NCBI GenBank assembly: GCA_031260765.1
Contig: JAISKX010000135.1
Coordinates: forward strand, 1 to 11,097
DNA from: Endomicrobium sp.
Lineage (GTDB): Bacteria; Elusimicrobiota; Endomicrobiia; Endomicrobiales; Endomicrobiaceae
DNA: 11,097 bases
Direction: 5' to 3'
A program made the position numbers and the translations under genes. A model generated the notes under the pieces. It saw only the letters and a list, made by a program, of their open reading frames with translations, did not search any database and had not been told where the DNA came from. Below are positions 7,101 to 11,097 of this stretch, piece by piece; the stretch's first letter is position 1; every line of letters begins with the position of its first letter.

Positions 7101-7232
7101 AATGAAATGGAAAGAAAAATAATCCTTAGTTTTGAAAACGAAGATATACAATTAAACCCCAATACTTCAGAATTTATAAAAGCGTCTATCGTCAGACAAT
7201 ATAGTGAAGATAATTATCAGGAGTATAACTAA
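4176..7232 (+). CDS. hsdR: Type I restriction enzyme subunit R (HsdR)
   Basis: A 1018-residue translocase-nuclease. The N-terminal nuclease domain has D123 in RPDITIL and E137/K139 in FIEVKKPN, the PD-(D/E)XK set. The SF2 motor follows: Walker A TQGSGKT (322-328), DEAH (434-437), SLTGTP (461-466), LLTGFDAP (ending at P643), and QTLTRVNR (661-668) with its arginines. The C-terminal third (about 720-1018) is helical and should dock on the methylase complex. All key residues are present, so the enzyme looks active. It would pump DNA past the HsdM2S complex and cut at unmethylated DNA far from the recognition site. GGGA (4166-4169) is a weak ribosome site, and the start overlaps the stop of a 58-codon leader ORF, so coupled translation is possible. 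Its TAA overlaps the hsdM ATG by one base. Confidence 0.97.
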   Translation: MTTYNFNENTRVKIPAILTLTRLGYKYLSLKDIDWDKQTNIVESIFLTSSKKINPTVEEAELKKHLKKIQTILDNQDLGEAFYSLLASKSGIKIIDFENPQNNTFNVVTEMPCKNDDEEFRPDITILVNGMPLSFIEVKKPNNKEGMLAERERINKRCQNMKFRKFINITQIMLFSNNMEYEDGAIQQVQGAFYATTAKEKVLFNQFKEEIQSELYQYLKDQDDEIENFVLKDTNNSTIKYSKEFIENKNTEKPTNRIILSLFSIQRFLTVLEYGIAYIKKSDENGARHTEKHIIRYPQFFASLAIRRKLEDGDKKGIIWHTQGSGKTALSYFNVKWLTDYFSKKQTLPKFYFIVDRIDLLKQAREEFTIRGLKINSIDSKEDFVKDLKKVSTLTGVSGKNEITVLNIHKFSQESRATTKNDYNVQTQRIYFIDEAHRSYNPKGSFLANLTQSDPNAIMISLTGTPLLAKDGGKIRVGSKEIFGDYIHKYYYDQSIKDGYTIRLIREEIDTKYKEELNKTLQDLEIKQTDKNIQLVYAHQKFCKPLLEYIVKDFTKSRIRYNDNSIGGMVVCASSEQAEILFNLFKENYQNKAQDDSAVNSAALILHDFEDKTTRADNITKFKEGKIDLLFVFNMLLTGFDAPRLKKLYLNRVVKDHNLLQTLTRVNRPYKTFSYGYVVDFADIRREFDLTNRQYWQELQGDLGKDLQGYSLLFKTKEEIEQELQEIHTNLFIYATDNAEKFSEQINQITSKDSLLAIRKSLTNAKELYNLIRYKGKDYEALLEKLDFKKFASLLNVVEDRINFINTKAALSQGAGDKILINEAIENYIFNFIKTGEYELKMVADKFYQQYIKVSRACKNNIDKKDPRYVSIMEEIKRIFQKKDISQMSQKDLEDNIKILDDVFLTIYELNRQDGLKSYKYHNDAKFVRVHKELLRSGKVNILEEKIFKALLSVKEKTDEELLNSDLLSNMSYFENEMERKIILSFENEDIQLNPNTSEFIKASIVRQYSEDNYQEYN

Positions 7233-8857
7233 TGAATCAAGAATTAACTGTTAAAACAAAAACGCTTATAGATGAGTTGAAAACAATTTGCGCAAACAAT
7301 GGGCTTGGCAATGACGGCAATGAATTTAAAATAATAACGCAGATTTTTCTTTATAAGTTCATGAATGACAAATTTTTTTATGAAGTAAAACTTACAGATA
7401 AAACGCTTAAAAGTTCTGATAACATAGAAAAAGCATTGTCAAAATATTCAAAAGATGCTTATACAATGTTGCTCAGAAAACTTTCTGCGGATTCTGCTCG
7501 TTTAAAAAAAGAACATTTTATTTCAGAACTTGCCAAAAGGATGAATGATGGAGATTTTCATAAGCGTTTGGATGACACTTTGCTTGACATTGGAAGATTC
7601 AATCAAGATATATTTTCTATTACTACAGACAGCGGCGCCAAAATAGTTTTGTTTGATGAAATAAGCCAATTTATTACAGACCAAAGTAAAAGAGACGATT
7701 TTTGCAGAGCGATTATATCAAGGCTCATGGAATTTAGTTTTGAGGGTATTTTTAGTCAAAAATATGATTTTTTTTCAATAATCTTCGAATATCTCATAAA
7801 AGATTACAACAAAGACAGCGGAGGGAAATATGCCGAATATTACACGCCGCATAGCGTAGCCCAAATTATGGCAAAAATTCTTATAGACGCTCCTCAAAAA
7901 AGAGTTTTAATTTATGACCCTTCCGCAGGTTCAGGAACACTTTTAATGAGTATCGCGCACGAAATTGGGGATAAAAATTGCACAATTTATTCTCAAGATA
8001 TATCGCAAAAATCGTCCTCTATGCTTCGCTTAAATTTAGTTTTAAATAATCTTGTCCGTTCTATCCCAAATATCATTCAAGGGAACACGATTTTACATCC
8101 TGCTCATACTGACAAAGCAGGCTCTTTAATGAAGTTTGATTTTATAGTTTCAAATCCGCCTTTTAAATTAGATTTTAGCGATTGGCAAGCGCAATTAAAT
8201 TCGCAAGGAGAAAGATTTTTTGCAGGAATTCCAAATATCCCCAACAAGGACAAAGATAAAATGGCTATATATTTATTGTTTATACAGCATATTATGTTCT
8301 CGCTTTCAGATACGGGCAAAGCCGCTGTGGTTGTTCCAACAGGTTTTATTACCGCTCAGAGCGGCATAGAAAAGAAAATCAGAGAAAAGATTGTTGAAAA
8401 GAAATGGTTAAAAGGTGTCGTTTCTATGCCAAGCAATATTTTCGCAACAACTGGCACAAATGTCAGTGTTTTGTTCTTGGACAAAGAAAATAAGGATAAA
8501 GTTGTTTTGGTAGATGCCAGCAAACTTGGTGAAAAAGTAAAGGATGGAAAGAATCAAAAGACACTATTGTCATCAGAAGATGAGAATAAAATAATAAGCG
8601 CTTTTAAGACTCTTGAGCCCATTGACGATTTTTCTGTTGTGTTGGATTATGAAGAAATCAAGGCAAAAAATCATTCATTTTCCGCAGGTCAATATTTTGA
8701 TGTAAAAATTGAATATATAGATATAACTGCAAAAGAATTCGCCGCCAAAATGGCTGCTCATAAATCTGCGCTTGCTGATATGTTTGCCGAAAGCCGTAAA
8801 TTAGAGACAGAAATTTCAAAGAGATTGAATAAAATACAGTATGAGGGAAAGAAATGA
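7232..8857 (+). CDS. hsdM: Type I DNA adenine methyltransferase subunit (HsdM)
   Basis: A 541-residue N6-adenine methylase. Residues about 1-180 form the helical HsdM N-terminal domain (NGLGNDGNEFKIITQIFLYKF near the start). GKYAEYYTPHSVAQIM introduces the catalytic domain. The S-adenosylmethionine motif I is DPSAGSG (229-235), and the catalytic motif IV is NPPF (308-311). The C-terminal end (about 500-541) is a charged helix of the kind that contacts HsdS. Length is close to EcoR124I-type HsdM proteins. Together with HsdS it modifies the host's recognition sites and is also needed for restriction. AGGAG at 7219-7223 lies 8 nt before the ATG, which shares one base with the hsdR stop. The end overlaps hsdS1 as ATGA, indicating one operon with coupled translation. 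All expected motifs are intact. Confidence 0.97.
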   Translation: MNQELTVKTKTLIDELKTICANNGLGNDGNEFKIITQIFLYKFMNDKFFYEVKLTDKTLKSSDNIEKALSKYSKDAYTMLLRKLSADSARLKKEHFISELAKRMNDGDFHKRLDDTLLDIGRFNQDIFSITTDSGAKIVLFDEISQFITDQSKRDDFCRAIISRLMEFSFEGIFSQKYDFFSIIFEYLIKDYNKDSGGKYAEYYTPHSVAQIMAKILIDAPQKRVLIYDPSAGSGTLLMSIAHEIGDKNCTIYSQDISQKSSSMLRLNLVLNNLVRSIPNIIQGNTILHPAHTDKAGSLMKFDFIVSNPPFKLDFSDWQAQLNSQGERFFAGIPNIPNKDKDKMAIYLLFIQHIMFSLSDTGKAAVVVPTGFITAQSGIEKKIREKIVEKKWLKGVVSMPSNIFATTGTNVSVLFLDKENKDKVVLVDASKLGEKVKDGKNQKTLLSSEDENKIISAFKTLEPIDDFSVVLDYEEIKAKNHSFSAGQYFDVKIEYIDITAKEFAAKMAAHKSALADMFAESRKLETEISKRLNKIQYEGKK

Positions 8858-9555
8858 ATAAAAATAATTGGCAAAAAGTGCAACTTGGAGATGTTGCGAA
8901 TGTTAAATTGAGTAATGTTGATAAAAAAACGAATCCGAATGAAAAAACAGTCAAATTATGTAATTATACAGATGTGTATAACAATACATTTATTGATGCT
9001 GAACTATTAGAAAAGTTTATGATTGCCACAGTTAATGATGATGAATTAAAAAAATTTTCACTCAAAAAAGGACAAGTAGCAATTACTAAAGATAGTGAAA
9101 CTCCCGATGATATAGGGGTCTCTGCATATATTGCCCAAAATTTTCAGGATGTCGTTTTAGGCTATCATTTATCATTAATTACCCCAATTGAGAAAGAAGT
9201 AGATGGACAATTTCTAAATTATTATTTTCATACCACTCAATTACAAAAATATTTTGAACATAATGCGAGTGGTAGTGGGCAAAGGTGCACATTGTCTATA
9301 GATTGTATAAACCAAGTGCCGTTAATTCTTCCTCAACTTCCAATCCAAAAATCCATTGCTCAGATCCTTTCTATCTTGGATAATAAAATCGCTCTCAACA
9401 ATAAAATTAATTCCAAATTAATAGCCCTTACCCAAATAATTTATGATTATTGGTTTGTGCAATTTGACTTTCCTGATGAGAAAAAACGACCGCTTTATTC
9501 CTGCTTTTTTACACTTCTGATAAATGGAAGACAAGTAGGGGAGCAATATGCATAG
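8854..9555 (+). CDS. hsdS: Half-length type I specificity subunit (HsdS1, one TRD)
   Basis: A 233-residue protein, about half the usual HsdS size. Residues about 1-160 form one target recognition domain (WQKVQLGDVANVKLSN at the start, ASGSGQRCTLSIDCINQVPL near its end). Residues about 163-209 are a conserved helix, QILSILDNKIALNNKIN to DYWFVQFDFPDE. A full HsdS would continue with a second recognition domain. Here only 24 residues follow, ending LLINGRQVGEQYA, which looks like a degraded copy of the normal HsdS tail (LLPMLMNGQ). This suggests an internal deletion of the second TRD. Half-length HsdS proteins can work as dimers reading a symmetric site, so this one may be active. The start is coupled to the hsdM stop (ATGA), with GAGGGA just upstream; the end overlaps hsdS2 by 8 bp. 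Confidence 0.88.
   Translation: MNKNNWQKVQLGDVANVKLSNVDKKTNPNEKTVKLCNYTDVYNNTFIDAELLEKFMIATVNDDELKKFSLKKGQVAITKDSETPDDIGVSAYIAQNFQDVVLGYHLSLITPIEKEVDGQFLNYYFHTTQLQKYFEHNASGSGQRCTLSIDCINQVPLILPQLPIQKSIAQILSILDNKIALNNKINSKLIALTQIIYDYWFVQFDFPDEKKRPLYSCFFTLLINGRQVGEQYA
9442..9482 (+). repeat. Direct repeat copy 1, HsdS central helix coding region
   Basis: This 41-bp stretch of hsdS1 matches 10115-10155 in hsdS2 at 35 of 41 bases. It encodes the YDYWFVQFDFPDE end of the conserved helix. The two copies are 673 bp apart in the same orientation, so recombination between them would delete the end of hsdS1 and the start of hsdS2 and fuse the two genes. The longest perfect run is 11 bp, so frequent homologous exchange is unlikely at present. 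Confidence 0.7.
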
Positions 9556-10807
9556 CCCCTTGTCTGATTGGAAAGAATATAAACTATCAGAACTAGGTAT
9601 TTTTTCACGCGGAAAATCTAAACACAGACCCAGGGATGATAAACGACTTTTTGAAAATGGAAAATATCCCCTTGTGCAAACTGGCGAAATAAAAGATGCT
9701 ATGCTTTATATAAATCATCATGATTTGGAATATGGAGATTTTGGTTTAGCACAAAGCAAATTATGGGATAAAGGAACGCTCTGTATAACCATTGCGGCAA
9801 ATATAGCTGAAACAGCGATCATTAGTTATCCAATGTGTTTTCCTGATAGTATTGTCGGATTTACTGCAAATAAAAATAAATCATCTGCACTTTTTATGCA
9901 CTATATTTTCAGCCTCACTCGCAAATCAATACAAAATTTTGCAAGTGGCAGTATTCAAGATAATATTAATCTGAAATATCTAACAAACTTAAAATTTAAA
10001 GTTCCACCAAAACATTATCAAGATAAAATTGTTGCGATATTATCAATTCTTGATGATAAGATAGAGTTAAATAACAAAATCAATTCCGAGTTGGAAGCAA
10101 TAGCACGAACTCTGTATGACTATTGGTTTGTTCAGTTTGATTTTCCCGATGAAAATGGACCGTATAAATCCGCCAATGGAGCAATGATTTATTCCGATGT
10201 TCTGAAACGAAACATTCCAGCGGGGTGGAGAGTAGAAAAATTCAACAAATTTGTAACTATTGACTCTGGATTTCCGTTTAATTCTGACGATTATGTAAAA
10301 AATGGAAAGTGGAAAATAGTCACAATTAAAAATGTTCAGGATGGTAATTTGGATTTGTCTAACACTGAAACAATTGATGAATTGCCAAGTAAAATATCGG
10401 ATTTTGTAAAATTAAAAATTGGCGATGTTCTTATGTCTTTGACTGGGAATGTCGGCAGAATGTGCATTGTGGATACAGAAAATTTATTATTAAATCAACG
10501 CGTTGGAAAAATTATAGCAGATGCAGAATTTTTATTGTTTTCTCATTTATTTTTAACAAGCAAATCAAATAGAATAAGATTGGAACGAATATCGAATGGA
10601 AGTTCACAACAAAATTTAAGTCCTATACAAGCTGTTGATTTTCAATTTGCTTTGCCACCGCAAAATGTTCTATCGGCATTTAACGAAATTATTAAACCAA
10701 TTTATGAAAAATTGAGAACGATGAAACAGGAAACAAGACATCTTGCAATACTTCGCGACTTTCTGTTGCCGATGTTAATGAATGGGCAGGCTGTCGTTGC
10801 CGACTAA
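9548..10807 (+). CDS. hsdS: Full-length type I specificity subunit (HsdS2, two TRDs)
   Basis: A 419-residue HsdS with the complete plan. TRD1 is about residues 1-155 (SDWKEYKLSELGIFSRGK, then ASGSIQDNINLKYLTNL). The central conserved helix is about 159-205 (ILSILDDKIELNNKIN to DYWFVQFDFPDE), with the linker NGPYKSANGAMIYSD. TRD2 is about 225-370 (IPAGWRVEKFNKFVTIDSG to SNGSSQQNLSPIQAVDFQF). The C-terminal conserved helix ends RDFLLPMLMNGQAVVAD. It should set an asymmetric two-part target for HsdM and HsdR. AGGGGAG (9537-9543) serves as ribosome site and lies inside the end of hsdS1, so the genes are coupled. Its central helix is a diverged direct repeat of the one in hsdS1. Its stop overlaps, on the other strand, the stop of a third hsdS. 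Confidence 0.93.
   Translation: MHSPLSDWKEYKLSELGIFSRGKSKHRPRDDKRLFENGKYPLVQTGEIKDAMLYINHHDLEYGDFGLAQSKLWDKGTLCITIAANIAETAIISYPMCFPDSIVGFTANKNKSSALFMHYIFSLTRKSIQNFASGSIQDNINLKYLTNLKFKVPPKHYQDKIVAILSILDDKIELNNKINSELEAIARTLYDYWFVQFDFPDENGPYKSANGAMIYSDVLKRNIPAGWRVEKFNKFVTIDSGFPFNSDDYVKNGKWKIVTIKNVQDGNLDLSNTETIDELPSKISDFVKLKIGDVLMSLTGNVGRMCIVDTENLLLNQRVGKIIADAEFLLFSHLFLTSKSNRIRLERISNGSSQQNLSPIQAVDFQFALPPQNVLSAFNEIIKPIYEKLRTMKQETRHLAILRDFLLPMLMNGQAVVAD
10115..10155 (+). repeat. Direct repeat copy 2, HsdS central helix coding region
   Basis: Second copy of the 41-bp repeat found at 9442-9482, within the central conserved region of hsdS2. The six differences fall mainly at silent codon positions, so selection on the protein explains the similarity. 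Confidence 0.7.
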
Positions 10808-10837
10808 TCAACAGAAACCTGCCCATTCATAAGCATT
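10771..10837. repeat. Inverted repeat formed by convergent hsdS 3' ends
   Basis: Positions 10771-10790 and the complement of 10818-10837 agree at 17 of 20 bases, including a perfect 13-bp core, ATGAATGGGCAGG, at 10778-10790 and 10818-10830. The 27-bp centre holds both stop codons. Further into the genes, the protein tail is conserved but the codons differ: about two thirds of bases match over the last 49 positions. It comes from shared protein sequence and need not be a recombination site. No T-run follows, so it is a poor terminator. Confidence 0.75.
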
Positions 10838-11097
10838 GGAAGTAAGAAATCTCGTAATTCTGCCAAGTGGGAATTTTCCAATTTGTTTTTTACAAATCTT
10901 CTAAATATCGGTGTCATAATTTCTTGTAGTTTTGAATAGATACTTTCATTGTATGCAATTTGTAAATAATCAATTGCAGAACTTGCATGCAATAAGATTG
11001 ACCCGGTAGCATATTTATAAATAGTAGCTATAATTTGCGGGTCGTTGAAAATTGCATAAATAATAGCGGTATTTATTTTTCCAGTTTTATCAATAAT
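10804..11097 (-). CDS. hsdS: Inverted third hsdS, 3' part (runs off window)
   Basis: On the - strand an open frame enters from the right edge and ends in TAG at 10804-10806. I read about 97 codons: INTAIIYAIFNDP, then YATGSILLHASSAIDYLQIAY, then PIFRRFVKNKLENSHLAELRD and a tail FLLPMLMNGQVSVD. This matches the second half of a TRD plus the C-terminal conserved helix of HsdS, collinear with the end of hsdS2. A short frame could open at TTG 10992, but HsdS similarity clearly continues upstream, so the true start lies beyond 11097. It converges with hsdS2, and the two stop codons overlap. It may be an intact gene or a silent cassette. Confidence 0.85.
   Translation of the reverse strand: MIDKTGKINTAIIYAIFNDPQIIATIYKYATGSILLHASSAIDYLQIAYNESIYSKLQEIMTPIFRRFVKNKLENSHLAELRDFLLPMLMNGQVSVD

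Noticed and set aside
7768..7775. Run of eight T within hsdM as a phase-variation tract
   Set aside because: Runs of this length are common in DNA this A+T-rich (there is an A8 near 4325 in hsdR), the frame is intact, and the run lies mid-gene with no other sign of slippage.
9355..9555. Frameshift making hsdS1 and hsdS2 one broken gene
   Set aside because: hsdS2 starts with its own full TRD1 and has its own central helix, so the two are tandem paralogues and not two pieces of one gene.
10778..10830. Inverted repeat at the hsdS ends as a site-specific inversion site
   Set aside because: The segment between the arms is only 27 bp and codes for nothing beyond the tails, so inversion there would not swap TRDs. 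Similarity is explained by the shared protein tail.

Overview
The window is A+T-rich bacterial DNA with strong Shine-Dalgarno sequences, tight gene packing and ATGA or TAATG gene junctions. It reads as a segment of a defence island or other accessory region. There are no rRNA, tRNA or housekeeping genes to fix the taxon. I can only say a low-GC bacterium, with accessory genes of kinds that are widely exchanged between phyla.

Layout. (1) Positions 28-2360, + strand: a two-gene cluster with a DUF1016/YhcG-family PD-(D/E)XK nuclease followed 26 bp later by a DRB0094/Rnl5-like ATP-dependent RNA ligase. (2) Positions 2375-2563, - strand: the 5' stub of an acyltransferase-3 family membrane protein, with its ribosome binding site intact but the rest missing. 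This marks a recombination or deletion scar. (3) Positions 2710-3808, - strand: a probable toxin-antitoxin operon. An XRE helix-turn-helix plus Panacea (DUF4065/SocA-like) antitoxin overlaps a small unassigned partner that is probably the toxin. Palindromic candidate operators lie just upstream. (4) Positions 3809-4179: a divergent control region. It holds the toxin-antitoxin promoter, a good extended -10 promoter facing right, a 58-codon leader ORF, and a strong intrinsic-terminator hairpin inside that leader ORF. The leader ORF's stop overlaps the hsdR start codon. (5) Positions 4176-11097: a type I restriction-modification locus, hsdR-hsdM-hsdS1-hsdS2, followed by the 3' part of a third hsdS on the opposite strand that runs off the window.

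How the genes work together. HsdM and HsdS would methylate and recognise the target, and HsdR translocates and cleaves unmodified DNA. The specificity part is unusual: a one-TRD half subunit (233 aa), a full two-TRD subunit (419 aa) and an inverted, convergent hsdS. That layout resembles loci that change specificity by recombination, but no recombinase is in view and the visible repeats are only moderately similar.

The observations most worth following are the hsdR leader (possible translation-coupled attenuation of a restriction operon), the three-part specificity locus, the nuclease-RNA ligase pair, and the unassigned Panacea partner.
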